From the NCBI GenBank assembly GCA_037349105.1, contig JAYJMM010000041.1, forward strand, positions 6,570,501 through 6,634,500: DNA of 64,000 bases, given 5' to 3'. Every line of letters starts with the position of its first letter. Positions within the stretch are counted from its first letter, which is position 1. Positions 33,301 to 45,700 of this stretch are shown here, one piece after another. The notes below the pieces were generated by a model that did not search any database, was not told the DNA's origin, and saw nothing but the letters and a program-made list of their open reading frames with translations. Origin of the DNA: Limnomonas spitsbergensis (taxonomy: Eukaryota > Chlorophyta > Chlorophyceae > Chlamydomonadales). The translations under genes were made by a program, and so were the position numbers.

Positions 33301-34483
33301 ACAACAACCTGTGGCTTTGACTGACAGGGTGCCTGGTGTGGTCATGTCGGCGGTTTGCACTCAACAATCGTTTTCGACCTGAGAGGCAATCCCCGGTTAT
33401 CCCACACCCTGTCAGGCTGCTCCCGGCCATCTTCTCGCCAAACGTGATCGCCTCGCTTCAAAACGAGCAACGAAGCTTCTCTCAGGTGCGCTTCAAAATG
33501 TTTAGCGCGTTATATTTTTGAGCTTGTTTTGAAATTTTAAGAGCTTCCAGCCCCCTCCCACCCCCACCGTCTAATACACGCCTTGCTCGTTCCTGCCTTT
33601 GCCTGCCGATGCCCCTCTTTGTCACTGCATCCCAGGTGTGATTTACAAATGGTAAGCGCGCTATTTAAAAAAACGTAATATGAAAATTTAAGAGCTTCCA
33701 GCCCCCCCCCCGTCTCGTACATGCCTTGCTCGATTCTACCTTTGCCTGTTGATGCATCTCTTTGGTACTGTCCTTGCCTGATGCTGTATCTGCCTGATAC
33801 TGGCCCTGCCAAGTCCTGGCCTGCCTGTCGCCTGATCCTGGCCTGCCTTGTACTGGCCTGTCTGTCGCCTGATCCTGGCCTGCCCTGTACTGGCCTGCCT
33901 GGTGCCTGCTGGCCTGCCTGATGTTGGCCCTGCTCGATTATGTCTCTCCCTAATGATGCCCCTGTTTGGGTTTAGGGTTTAAACCTTGACCCTTAACCCT
34001 AAACCCTAAACCCTCCCCCTAATGATGCCCCTGTTTGGGTTAAGGGTTTAGGGTATAAATTAAACCCTAAACCTTGAACCCTCTCCCTGATGATGTTCCT
34101 GCTTATTATTGGCCATGCCATTTGCTAGCCTGCTTGGTGCATGATGCTTGATACATGCCTTGGGATGCTGGCCCTACTTGATGTTGCACCTGTCTGACAT
34201 TGGCCCTGTCTGCTGGCCTGTGTGGTGCATGTTGTTGGCCCTGCTGCTGTTGCCTGGTGCTGGCTTTGCCTGGTTCCTACGGGTTGCTTGAAGATGGCCC
34301 TGCCTATTGCTGGCCTTGTCTGGACCCTGCTGGCCTGACTTGTCCTGGCCTGTCTGGTGCTGGCCTTGTCTGGCCCCTGCTGGCCTGCCTGGTGCCTGAG
34401 GATGGCTCTGCTGCTGTTGGCCTTGCTTGCAGGTCCGGGGAAGGAAGAGGATGGACAGAGCAATGCAGGTCAGTGGCATGTAG
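30322..34483 (+). CDS. FAD-dependent monooxygenase, KMO-like
   Basis: Exons 30322-31560, 31999-32262, 32600-32769, 33416-33485 and 34433-34483 join in phase to 597 residues. A ~125-residue Ser/Ala/Pro/His-rich N-terminal extension (possible organelle targeting; internal Met at 107) precedes the Rossmann motif VVIIGAGPAGLATAL (about 129-143) and RVYERL. The second FAD motif is VLVGDTIHTVKPYFGQGVN, followed by SALEDV. The C-terminal part (LLPAIFSPNVIASLQNEQ, RSFSQ, RGRKRMDRAM) matches kynurenine 3-monooxygenase-like plant and algal proteins, but the substrate is not predictable. Exon 4 starts inside an ORF; I chose the acceptor CTGTCAG at 33415 because it gives HRLLPAIF with correct phase. Introns hold CCCTAAA-type heptamers, a hairpin and a copy of the exon 1 donor. 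Confidence 0.85.
31596..31630 (+). repeat. Copy of monooxygenase exon 1 donor junction
   Basis: The real junction GCTATTTAAG/GTGAGCCGGGAC (31551-31572) is repeated as GGCTATTCAAG/GTGAGCCGGAAC, separated by three CCCTAAA heptamers. The copied donor is a perfect GTGAG site. Confidence 0.85.
31895..31980. repeat. Telomere-like CCCTAAA stretch in intron
   Basis: About ten CCCTAAA or CCCTTAA heptamer variants run to within 25 bp of the exon 2 acceptor of the monooxygenase gene. Similar patches occur at 32445-32465, 33080-33135 and 33965-34080. They are irregular and intragenic, so this is not a chromosome end. Confidence 0.8.
33039..33175. repeat. 36-bp inverted repeat with telomere-like loop
   Basis: The left arm (TTTATAAGGT, then ATGCCACTCAGGACATCTGG) and the right arm (CCAGATGTCCTGAGTGGCAT, then AACCTTATAAA) are reverse complements with about two mismatches over ~36 bp. 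The ~60-bp loop is rich in TTTAGGG-type heptamers. It lies in intron 3 of the monooxygenase gene, so the transcript could form a long hairpin. Confidence 0.88.
33720..34430. repeat. CTGCCTG-rich degenerate minisatellite
   Basis: Intron 4 of the monooxygenase gene consists of diverged units around CTGGCCTGCCTGGTGCTGG and TGATGCCCCTGTTTGGGTT, with telomere-like patches at 33965-34080. It runs up to the acceptor of the last exon. Confidence 0.75.
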
Positions 34484-34722
34484 CCTGTGGGGGGATAGGG
34501 GCAGTTTAAGTAGTTCTTGCCGCCAAGACTAGGTCCCCAAGCAAGGCTAGGTCCCCATCAAACTTCTCCCGGCTGCGGTTCGACGCACCCAAAGGTGGCG
34601 TCTAGCCGATCAAATAGACACTGCATGGGGCTGGCTGCTGGGCGCTGCAAAGGGTAATCTGACATTTGCTACAATACAGTGGGTGAAACGCCCCCATTTA
34701 CCCCCCATTGAATGTGGTCCAT

Positions 34723-35340
34723 CTAATGGTGTGCCCTCCCACCCAACATGAGATGCCAACATGTGGCCTGGTGCATTCACTCAAATAAAGTGTGATGCCC
34801 ACATCGAACCCTATAGTAGCTGGTTCCCTCCGAAGTTTGCAGGATAGCTGGCGCTTGAATCAGTCGTGGGGGGTACTTAAAGCGAAATGCCCTCAGGGAC
34901 TGAATACACTGGTCGCTGATGTGCCCTCCCTCCCGACAGGTGATGCCAACATGTGGTCTGGTGCACACACTCCAATGAGCAATGAGGGCATCATCCTTTG
35001 ATTATTAGTCCTCATACTGATGGTGACGGCGCAGATGTGGCTTTGGCCCGGGCTGCGCTGTTCCCTTAACTCTCACGACCTCCGCGGGGCGTATCTTTCT
35101 TTCTTTCCTCATGTCGCTCATGGACTTACAATGATGGTCATTGGTGTGACTCCCTTTGCCTCCCGAAAGGTGATGCCAACAGGTGGTCTGATGCACAGTT
35201 GCACACACTCAAATCAACAATGAGGGCATCATTCATTATTAGTCCGCATGCTGCTCGTGGACTTAATAGGAAGGTCACTGGTGTGCCCTCACCCCCGAAA
35301 TGTGATGCCAACAGGTGGCACTGCTGGGTGCATTGATGTT
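34723..35340. repeat. ~90-240-bp tandem repeat, four copies
   Basis: Four diverged copies of a unit with GTGTGCCCTCCC, GGTGATGCCAACA, GTGGTCTGGTGCAC and AATGAGGGCATCATTC occur at about 34728, 34918, 35136 and 35279. The second copy is lengthened by a SINE-like insertion at 35016-35105. Confidence 0.85.
35016..35105 (-). mobile_element. SINE-like insertion with target-site duplication (family C)
   Basis: A ~90-bp block interrupts one copy of the surrounding tandem repeat and is flanked by direct 7-bp TCCTCAT duplications (35009-35015, 35106-35112). The uninterrupted neighbour copy shows the filled site as one TCCGCAT. On the minus strand the block reads AAAGAAAGAAAG, TACGCCCCGCGGAGG, GAGAGTTAAGGGAACAGCGC, then GCCACATCTGCGCC. 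A second copy is at 46463-46552. It is too short for a full SINE and probably truncated. Confidence 0.75.
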
Positions 35341-35439
35341 TGTCTTGGTGAAGGTGGTGAGCGGCCTGGTTGCCTTGGGGGGCAAGCTCATGAGCGGAGC
35401 TGCCTGTTGATATGGGGCGCATCGTCTTGCGAAGTGGGC

Positions 35440-35660
35440 GGATGTGGAGTGCGTGCGGTCGCTGTCATGACAAGCGGCTGGCTGATACTTGAAGGGATGT
35501 GGAATGGCCGCGGTATGTCATGACGACAAGCGACATGCTGAAGTTCGGAGGAATGTGGAGTGGCCGTTGTTCTGACAATCAAGAGGATGTGGAGTGGCCG
35601 TTGTGATGACTGGCTGGTGGATGTGGAGTGGCCGCTATTATGACAAGCAGATTCGGAGTG
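35440..35660. repeat. ~40-bp tandem repeat, five copies
   Basis: Diverged units of GGATGTGGAGTGGCCGTTGT followed by a TGATGACAAG-like segment. Confidence 0.8.
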
Positions 35661-36745
35661 ATACTTAACTGATTCATTTCCCCCATGCTGAAGCACGTGG
35701 AGCCATCCTGACCAAACGAGAATGCAGCCGTACATGCTGTTATCTAAAAAGGCGATTCATACCTGACGAACTGATGCAGCCTAACATGCTGTTATTTTAG
35801 GGGCGATTCACACCTTGACGAGCTGACCCACGGGTAGGGTTTTCCCCTTGGCCCCTCTCCTTGTTTTCTTTCTATCGTACCTGATTTGGGGCTATGAAAC
35901 TCTGTCCAAGGTATATCAAGCACGGGGGCGCAAGAATATGGTCGACGAATGTCCCCGTGCAAAGTGAAACGGAACGTGCGTGATGAGGGACAATGGATGG
36001 GGCGGGGGGTAAATTTAGTTAGTTGGTCTTTCCGTGTTAAGTGAAATGGAATGTCCAGGATAATGGGGCTGTGATAGGTAGGTATGGAAGTACCGTAAAA
36101 AGGTTTATTACACAGTTTCTTTTTCGGGGTGCATACCATGCCTCTAAATGGTAGGCAGGGAAAAGGGACGTTTAAAGAGACGTCTTGACGCCCGTTGTCC
36201 ACTCTCCCTTAGTGCAACAAACACCATCACAAAATGGCATTCGTTTAGTCCTGTCAGGTGACCCTTCGATATCTGTCGGCATTGCCGATCTTGTACAATG
36301 CAAACTGCGGATTGCACCGTAAGCCTATCTGTCACTGACATTACACCGCTGGACCATGCTGAAAAGGCTCGGCCACGTGGGCGCCCACTGTCTGGTCGGG
36401 AGTAAAAAACCTATATGTACATATCTCTGTATACGATACCACACATACCAGCCATCGGGCCTAGATTTGTCTGCCATGTCTGCATGACGCCACGCTATTT
36501 GCAGCTGACCTCCTAATCTGAGCCAACCACCAGTGTGACACTCTGAAGTGTGGCACACTGTGTCAGTCTTCTGGACAGTGAGGTAGATACAACCGAGGAG
36601 TGAGAAGCGTGGCAATGCGTCGATGACACCGCCCCCAATAGCAAGTGTGACACTGTCTGATTCCCAGACAGGTGGATAAGCCCGAGTCAAGTCATCCCTA
36701 CGTATAATATCAACGGGCTAAGATAACTTCAAGGTCCACAGCATA
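35661..36745. other. Intergenic; family B copy
   Basis: A good minus-orientation family B copy lies at 36331-36392 (TGACATTACACCGCTGGACC, AAAAGGCTCGGCCACGTGGG). The rest shows no coding signal. It contains the 3' flank of the AI-2E transporter gene. Confidence 0.5.
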
Positions 36746-39700
36746 TCACATCGACGCGAGCACGACCAGCAACTCCTTGTTGCCCACCTCCTGCAAGGGG
36801 AACAAAAAAAAGTAAATCAGCTTAGGGTCGTTTGGTGTTTAGGGTTTATTTTAGGCTGTGATAAATCGCATTTCGCGATGAAACAGGGTTTTGGGGATGG
36901 GGACTTCAAATTAGTCCACTTGTGTCTTGAAACAATGATGATGGCCGACAGCAAAGGATGCGCCTTTATTTCCGTGCTTACAAGTTAAGTACAAATTGAC
37001 TCAGTATGTTCCGCTCCTCTTTGTTTATTTTGACGCACGGGGAACTGCCCGAGCCAATCAATCTAGTCCCGTCATATAGGTAGGGGCGATAACACTCGTT
37101 TTCTTATTTTACAATTCGTTATTTGAATTTGGTTTATTAGCTCATTTTACACTGGTAGTTATTTTAGGGCGCAACCCAGCGTTTGCATGGAGCAAGCCAG
37201 CCTAGTGTGCAGCCTCTGTGTCAGATTTTGTGTGCGCCAAACCACATTCATGGAGCTCCCTTGCGGCCACTACCCGGCCCCAAAAGGACAACTGTGAAAG
37301 CCTTCAACTGCCCCCCCCCCCCCCGCTCATCCTGGCCAAGAAGAAACAAAGCTCCCTGCTCCACACCAACCCGATTTCCCTCTGCCCCCCATCCAAAACC
37401 CTCTCCCCACCTGCACGCTGCTCTTGGGGTATCGAACACAGTAATCGAGCATGAAGACTGTCAACGGCACGGCCAGAAGCAAGCCCCAGACCCCAATCGA
37501 GTGCTCCGCAACCACAAGGACCTGCGCCAGCGGAGCATCAAAGCTTCAAATAGCAGCAGATCGCAAGGCAGGGCCTCACGAGGCGGACAGGGCTTCAGAT
37601 CGTCACTCAGTGCAGTACATCATGAAGTACACCAGACAGGACATCATGCAGTACATTAAAAAGTATACCTGATAGAGCATCATACAGTACATCATGCAGT
37701 ACAATAGAACGAGCATCACGCAGTACACCATGACGTACACCGGACAGAGCAACAGGCAGTACACCATAAAGTACAACATAGAGAGCATCACGCAGTACAC
37801 CATGAAGTACAACATAAAGAACATCACGCAGTACCCCAGAAAGAGCATCATGCAGTACACCTCCCCTCACCGAGAGCACCAGCAGCGGATGCAGCTTCAG
37901 GTGGGCCGAGTAGATGGCGGGGTTGAGGAAGTAGGCCTCAATTAAATGCACCACGAATACCATGATGATGCACAGGGCCAGTTTCTTGAATCCGTACTCT
38001 GCGAGCGGTTGAAGATGACTTGAGGGCTTCCTCATTTGAATTTAGGGTTCAGGGTTAAGGGTTCAAGTTTTTGCTCCATATTGAAGAGAACTCGTCGTAT
38101 GAGCCAGTGCTTATCTGAACACCAGACATAGTGACATGTGGTAGCAACAAAGTCAAGCAACAAAGCCGAGCTAAATCATGTTGTGGCAACAAAGCCGAGC
38201 GAAATCATGTCGCAGCAGCACAGCCGAGCGAAATCATGTCAAGCAATGTTGATGTGCATCCCGGAATCTAATTATTGAAATGTAAAAACATGGAATTCAA
38301 TATTCGAATTCAAATACTCGAATTGGGACCTGTCATTCAAATTCTCAAGGACTGACCAGTCAGAGCGACGAACCCGATGGGGACTGTTGAAATGATGCAC
38401 CCAGCTATCGGGATGAAGCTGCAGGCAAGCAACAGGGGAAGGGGAGCCAGCGAGTCTTCCAGACAGTATTGAGTATTACTCGTACTGAAACAAGGAATCA
38501 AACAATTGCAGGCCCTTGACTTATGCACAGTCGCTCAGCCCTTTTCCCGAAAACAAGCAGAAATGACGAGAATCAGGAATTGCCCACGCCTGCGACAAAC
38601 ATACGGGGAAATTTCAGGACCGTACACCAAACAATTCAAGGCAAAAGCATTAAAAGATTCAGCGGTGCATGTTGTGCAGGTTGCGAAAGGGATATATCTT
38701 CAACAAGCCAGACACATATATGGGCACAGCAAGAAAGTCTGAGAAATACGCCATTTCACTGATTCGCCCCAATGCTGCACCCCCCGATCACACTCCACAC
38801 ACTTCACACTTGCAGACATACATATAATAATTAACATGTTGCATGTGTTTTAGGCTGTGGGGCAGGCGCAGGGCACATGGTCGTGTTTTGGGGCGCGGGG
38901 CGGGCGCAGGGGGAGGATCGGTGCGCTGTCTTGCACACTGAATTTCGTGATTCAGCTCTCCATCGTGAGATGGATCGTCACTCCCTGATGGTAGCTCACC
39001 TAGTGCCTCGGCCAAACGGGTGGCTTCCATAATCTATGCCTCAGGGCAAAAATTATTTATTCGAGCAGGAGTATTATTTATATCACAACCATCAATGTAA
39101 ACCATAAACTTACATCATGGCCATTCATTAATCTACGCCTCAGGGCAGGGGTCTTATTAATATTTACCGTCACCGCCCTCTTCCTACCTCCCCTTACTGT
39201 CCTCCATGATTGCGAACAAGGCTTAAAACATTAAAACAACATTAAAAAGGCATTACAAATATTAAATAACATTCAAACGCATTACGAAAAGGCAAACTGT
39301 CGATGGCCTCCATCAACCCATCCAAGCACTGACAGGAATACACAAAGAACGAAGAGTAGTGAGAGCAAGGCCATCCCGGCATCCCGTGAAACTTCAGCCC
39401 CCTACGTACATCAGCAATTCAGCACATTGCATTAAGACTCTCATTGCGATATGCTGACTTTGTCTCTTAATTGAAGAGCCAAGTCATTCACACATCCACA
39501 TGCCCCTCATTCCACACCCACCTGCATATGAAGACAAAGAGTGGCAGGATGGCCACCCCAGGGATCTCCAACGATCCATGCATACGTCAATTTAATTTAG
39601 GGGGGTAATTGTTCACACCTGATCCACACAATGCCCCCGCCCGTCATTCCACATACACCCACCTGCATATGAAGACGAAAAGTGACAGGATGGCCATCCC

Positions 39701-42700
39701 GCGGATCTCCAGCAATCCCGGCTTAAATCCATTTAATGTAAGAGGCGCATTGTTCACACATCCACACAAAGCCCCCGCCCCTCACCTGCATATGAAGACG
39801 AAGAGTGACAGGATGGCCATCCCGGGGATCTCCAACACCCACATCCCCACGGCCGTCAGCACCGTGTTGATGAGCGCTATACGTGCCTGGGGGACAACAA
39901 ACGAGGGGGTGTGGGCTGAGCTTGGGGGTTGTCTGGGTCGGGGTTCGGGGGCTATCTGAATTATACAGAGCAGGCCTGATACCCGTATATAAAATTGTTT
40001 CGCATCTCGTTCTTCCGTTTCGATTCACATCGCAGGACAGTGTTCATGAGCGCTATACGTGCCTGGGGGACAACAAACGAGGGGCGCAGGGCTTGGGGAT
40101 TGAGGTCTGGGTTGGGGTTGAGGTCAGGGGTGCGGGGTCAAGAGACGAGTAGGGGACGACTTCGGAGTTCTACGGATCCGACCTGATAAAAACACTCGAT
40201 TCACATTCCATAGCGTCATTTTGATTTACATAGCAAAGGCATATAAAATGGGGACAGGGTCAGCCAACGCGTGAAATCTAGGGCCTCTCCGTGACCTCAA
40301 TGCATGATATACCTGAACGGAAAGGACAGGGAACAAGACATTTCTCAACAGGACAGCCTGAAGGGGTCCGAGACATGCCTGAAGGGGTCCGAGACATGCC
40401 TGAAGGGGTCCGAGGTAGACTGGCAAATATAGTGGACACACAATTTAAGGAAGGTCGACAATCAGGGCGAATTTCTGAATTGCTGCTCCGGTGCTCCTGG
40501 AGGGGAGCAGCGCATCAGTTTCCCCGTGTCAGTTGTTTTGTCAACGCGTAAGTGACCGAAGTATGATCCACCCCCCAGATCTTGCCCCTGACATTCACCC
40601 ACGACCCAACTCTTTATTACTTATCCAATGGCGTTACCAATGGCGTTACCAATGGCATTACCAATGGCGTTACCAATGGCGTTACCAATGGCGTTACCAA
40701 TGGCATTACCAATGGCGTTACCAATGGCGTTACCAATGGCGTTACCAATGGCGTTACCAATGGCGTTACCAATGGCGTTACCAATTGCGTTACCAATGGC
40801 GTTACCAATGGCGTTACCAATGGCGTTACCAATGGCGTTACCAATGGCATTACCAATGGCGTTACCAATGGCATTACCAATGGCGTTACCAATGGCGTTA
40901 CCAATGGCATTACCAATGGCGTTACCAATGGCGTTACCAATGGCGTTACCAATGGCGTTACCAATGGCGTTACCAATGGCGTTACCAATGGCATTACCAA
41001 TGGCGTTACCAATGGCGTTACCAATGGCATTACCAATGGCGTTACCAATGGCATTACCAATGGCGTTACCAATGGCGTTACCAATGGCGTTACCAATGGC
41101 GTTACCAATGGCGTTACCAATGGCGTTACCAATGGCGTTACCAATGGCGTTACCAATGGCGTTACCAATGGCGTTACCAATGGCATTACCAATGGCGTTA
41201 CCAATGGCATTACCAATGGCGTTACCAATGGCGTTACCAATTGCGTTACCAATGGCGTTACCAATGGCGTTACCAATGGCGTTACCAATGGCGTTACCAA
41301 TGGCGTTACCAATGGCGTTACCAATGGCGTTACCAATGGCATTACCAATGGCGTTACCAATGGCATTACCAATGGCGTTACCAATGGCGTTACCAATGGC
41401 GTTACCAATGGCGTTACCAATGGCGTTACCAATGGCGTTACCAATGGCGTTACCAATGGCGTTACCAATGGCGTTACCAATGGCGTTACCAATGGCGTTA
41501 CCAATGGCGTTACCAATGGCGTTACCAATGGCGTTACCAATGGCATTACCAATGGCGTTACCAATGGCGTTACCAATGGCGTTACCAATGGCGTTACCAA
41601 TGGCGTTACCAATGGCGTTACCAATGGCGTTACCAATGGCGTTACCAATGGCGTTACCAATGGCGTTACCAATGGCGTTACCAATGGCGTTACCAATGGC
41701 GTTACCAATGGCATTACCAATGGCGTTACCAATGGCGTTACCAATGGCGTTACCAATGGCGTTACCAATGGCGTTACCAATGGCGTTACCAATGGCGTTA
41801 CCAATGGCGTTACCAATGGCGTTACCAATGGCGTTACCAATGGCGTTACCAATGGCATTACCAATGGCGTTACCAATGGCGTTACCAATGGCGTTACCAA
41901 TGGCGTTACCAATGGCGTTACCAATGGCGTTACCAATGGCGTTACCAATGGCGTTACCAATGGCGTTACCAATGGCGTTACCAATGGCATTACCAATGGC
42001 GTTACCAATGGCGTTACCAATGGCGTTACCAATTGCGTTACCAATTGCGTTACCAATTGCGTTACCAATGGCGTTACCAATGGCATTACCAATTGCGTTA
42101 CCAATGGCGTTACCAATGGCGTTACCAATGGCGTTACCAATTGCGTTACCAATTGCGTTACCAATTGCGTTACCAATGGCATTACCAATGGCGTTACCAA
42201 TGGCGTTACCAATGGCGTTACCAATGGCGTTACCAATTGCGTTACCAATGGCGTTACCAATGGCGTTACCAATGGCGTTACCAATGGCGTTACCAATGGC
42301 GTTACCAATGGCGTTACCAATGGCGTTACCAATTGCGTTACCAATGGCGTTACCAATGGCGTTACCAATGGCGTTACCAATGGCGTTACCAATGGCGTTA
42401 CCAATGGCGTTACCAATGGCGTTACCAATGGCGTTACCAATGGCGTTACCAATGGCGTTACCAATGGCGTCACAGCACATCAGTTTCCCACCTTCCAACA
42501 TCTTCCAGCATCCTCCTCCCCTCCTCCCCTCCTCCCCTCCTCCCCTCCTCCTCCCCTCCTCCCCTCCAACCCGACGAGCAGTGTCGTCCCCTCCTCCTCC
42601 CCTCCTCCCCTCCAACCCGACGAGCAGTGTCGTCCCCATACCCCGCGGCCGCGATAGGCCTGACTGCTGCCAAGCCAATACCAGCGTACCCATAGTACCC

Positions 42701-45700
42701 AACCCCAACCCCAAGCAGACAGGCCACGTGCCTCCAGGACCCAAGCCGTCAGCAAGTTCTTCAATGTACCTTCATCGTATGGGATCAACACACAAAAAAA
42801 AACCTGTCAGTGTCACCTGCCCCCCAGCTGCCCCCAGCTGCCCCCCAGCTGCCCCCAAGCTGCCCCCCACGTGCCTCCCACCTGCCCCTGTCAGAGGGAT
42901 CCCTCCCTCACCTGCCCCCCAGGTGCCCCCAGCTGCCCCCCACCTGCCCCCCACCTGTCCCTGTCAGAGGGATCCCTCCCTCACCTGCCCCCCAGGTGCC
43001 CCCAGCTGCCCCCCACTTGCCCCTGTCAGAGGGATCTCTCCCTCACCTGCCCCCCAGGTGCCCCCAGCTGCCCCCCACCTGCCCCTGTCAGAGGGATCCC
43101 TCCCTCACCTGCCCCCCAGGTGCCCCCAGGTGCCCCCCAGCTGCCCCCCACTTGCCCCTGTCAGAGGGATCCCTCCCTCACCTGCCCCCCAGGTGCCCCC
43201 AGGTGCCCCCCAGCTGCCCCCCACCTGTCCCTGTCAGAGGGATCCCTCCCTCACCTGCCCCCAAGCTGCCCCCCACGTGCCTCCCACCTGCCCCTGTCAG
43301 AGGGATCCCTCCCTCACCTGCCCCCCAGGTGCCCCCAGGTGCCCCCCAGCTGCCCCCCACTTGCCCCTGTCAGAGGGATCTCTCCCTCACCTGCCCCCCA
43401 GGTGCCCCCAGCTGCCCCCCACCTGCCCCTGTCAGAGGGATCCCTCCCTCACCTGCCCCCCAGGTGCCCCCAGGTGCCCCCCAGCTGCCCCCCACTTGCC
43501 CCTGTCAGAGGGATCCCTCCCTCACCTGCCCCCCAGGTGCCCCCCAGCTGCCCCTGTCAGAGGGATCCCTCCCTCACCTGCCCCCCAGGTGCCCCCAGGT
43601 GCCCCCCAGGTGCCCCCAGCTGCCCCCCAGCTGCCCCTGTCAGAGGGATCCCTCCCTCACCTGCACTTCGAGGGCCTTCCCAAATAGCCGCCCGAAAATG
43701 GCAAAGACAGGTGCCACCTCGTTGTACACAGGTGACAATCGGGAGCTGGTAGCGGAGTAGAGGGTGGGGGAGAACAGGAAAGGGGGGGGGGTATGGTAGG
43801 AGGGGATAGGGTGAAGTTTGAGGGGTGAGGGGTGAGAGGTGAGGGGTGAGGGGTGAGAGGTGAGGGGTGAGGGGTAAGAGTGAGGGGAGAGAGGTGAGGG
43901 TTGAGGGGTGAGAGGTGAGGGGTGAGGGGTGAGGGGTAAGAGTGAGGGGAGAGAGGTGAGGGGTGAGGGTTGAGGGGTGAGAGGTGAGGGGTGAGGGGTG
44001 AGGGGTAAGAGTGAGGGGAGAGAGTGAGGGGAGAGAGTGAGGCAAGGAGTGAGGGATGCTGGGTGATGGGTGATAGGTGATGGGTGAGGGTTAAAGATGG
44101 TGGGAGGTGCACCAGGAGGAAGTAAACATGGACCTAGCCACAACTTTAGGACTTCATGAGACCAATCCATACCAGCATGGCTACGTAAAGACCTAGCAAA
44201 ATGAGCATGGCTGCATTGGACCTGGTCACACTGGCTGCATGGGACACAGCCACACCCATATAGCTACAAGCGATCGCCAGGCATGCATAGACACTTTGCT
44301 GTTTATCATAGCCGCATGGCTGCATGTGACCCATCCGCACCCGTACGGCTGCATGGGACTTGGTCACACCTGCATGGCTGCATGAGCCCTAGCCACGACT
44401 ACATGGTTGCATGGCTGCATGTGCCCTAGCCACGACTACATGGTTGCATTGAACCCAGCCAGACCAGTATGGCTGCATGGAACCCAGACCCACTATCATT
44501 GTTGCATATGATCATGCACCCACATGCATGGCTGCACACCCTAGCGCGGAATGTGGATGGTCACCCCGGAACCATAATCTACAATTCTGATCATAGCTCT
44601 GCGCTTTATGTTTTGCACAGCGTTACCTAGACATGACGCGTGGATCCTGCTGTTCACACTTCACACCTGCTGAGTGTGGAAACTCCTTGCTTGATGCTGG
44701 GCATGTCCCACACCAGCATGAAGCCAAGCACCAGCGACACCATGGTCTGAAAAACAAGAGGTGGTATGTTTTCATCAGATCATATTTAGGGCTGAGATTT
44801 CAGGTTGTAGGGTTAGGGTTAGGTTTAGGGGTCTAGAATAACAAGATGTTAAATATGTGATATATTTTCATTATACCAAACTTAGCATTGAGAGATAATT
44901 CAAGGTTCAGGGTCAAGAGTTGAGGGTTTTAGGTTAAGAGTTAAGGGTTTAGGACATGAGTTGAGGGTTTTAGGTTAAGAGTTAAGGGTGTAGGACATGA
45001 GTTGAGGGTTTTAGGTTAAGAGTCAAGGGTTGAGGTCTATAGTTAAGGTTTAGGTTCGGAGTTAAGGTTTAGGTTTAATGTTAGCGGTTTATGAAGTTCG
45101 AGGGGTGAGACATTTTCACTATATTTCCTGCGCATGGGTGCTTGAGAGGTGTGGACAAAAAAACAGTGTGGGGGGATTTCATAATTAAAAAACGCGTGCT
45201 AGCGAGGGGGGGGTAAAACAAAAAGCCAGGGACCCCATGCCCCCCCCCCAAAACGAGCACCCAACTAGCGTACCACCCACCCACCCACCCCCCCGCCTCC
45301 GGAACCCATTGAAATTCAAATATCTCATTCAAAATTCAAAATTACAGGGCATGTTAGGGGTGTCTTTTTATCAGCTCGTCAAGGCGCTTCTACTGGTATA
45401 TTTCAATTCGTTAGGTGATGACATGCCAACAGTCAATTGGGGTACTGGGCTCAGCCAGGCTATTGAGTACCGACTAATGCTCGCTAGCGATCACAAGTCA
45501 GAAAGAAAGCCTGGCGGGCTCGCAGGTGTTGGCTCAGCTGGGGCAGCAGCAGGGGTAGGGGTGGAACAGGGGCTAACCCGAGCGTTCTCTGCCGCTTCGA
45601 ATTGCGTGGTATCGCGGAAGCTGCCATCCGTGCCATGCACTCCCTCCCATTCTGGTGGCGTCTGACGTTTGCAGGGTCAGCAGATTTGAGGACCTTGCCA

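Noticed and set aside
33321..33415. Using the acceptor at 33327 (CTGACAG/G) for monooxygenase exon 4
   Set aside because: It puts the reading in the wrong frame with an early stop. The acceptor at 33415 gives the conserved protein sequence and correct phase.
40491..43687. ORFs of 600-1000 codons on both strands over the 12-bp array and the Pro-rich continuation
   Set aside because: The 12-bp unit has no stop in any frame, so length is uninformative. The region is an intron of the minus-strand transporter gene with good exons on both sides.
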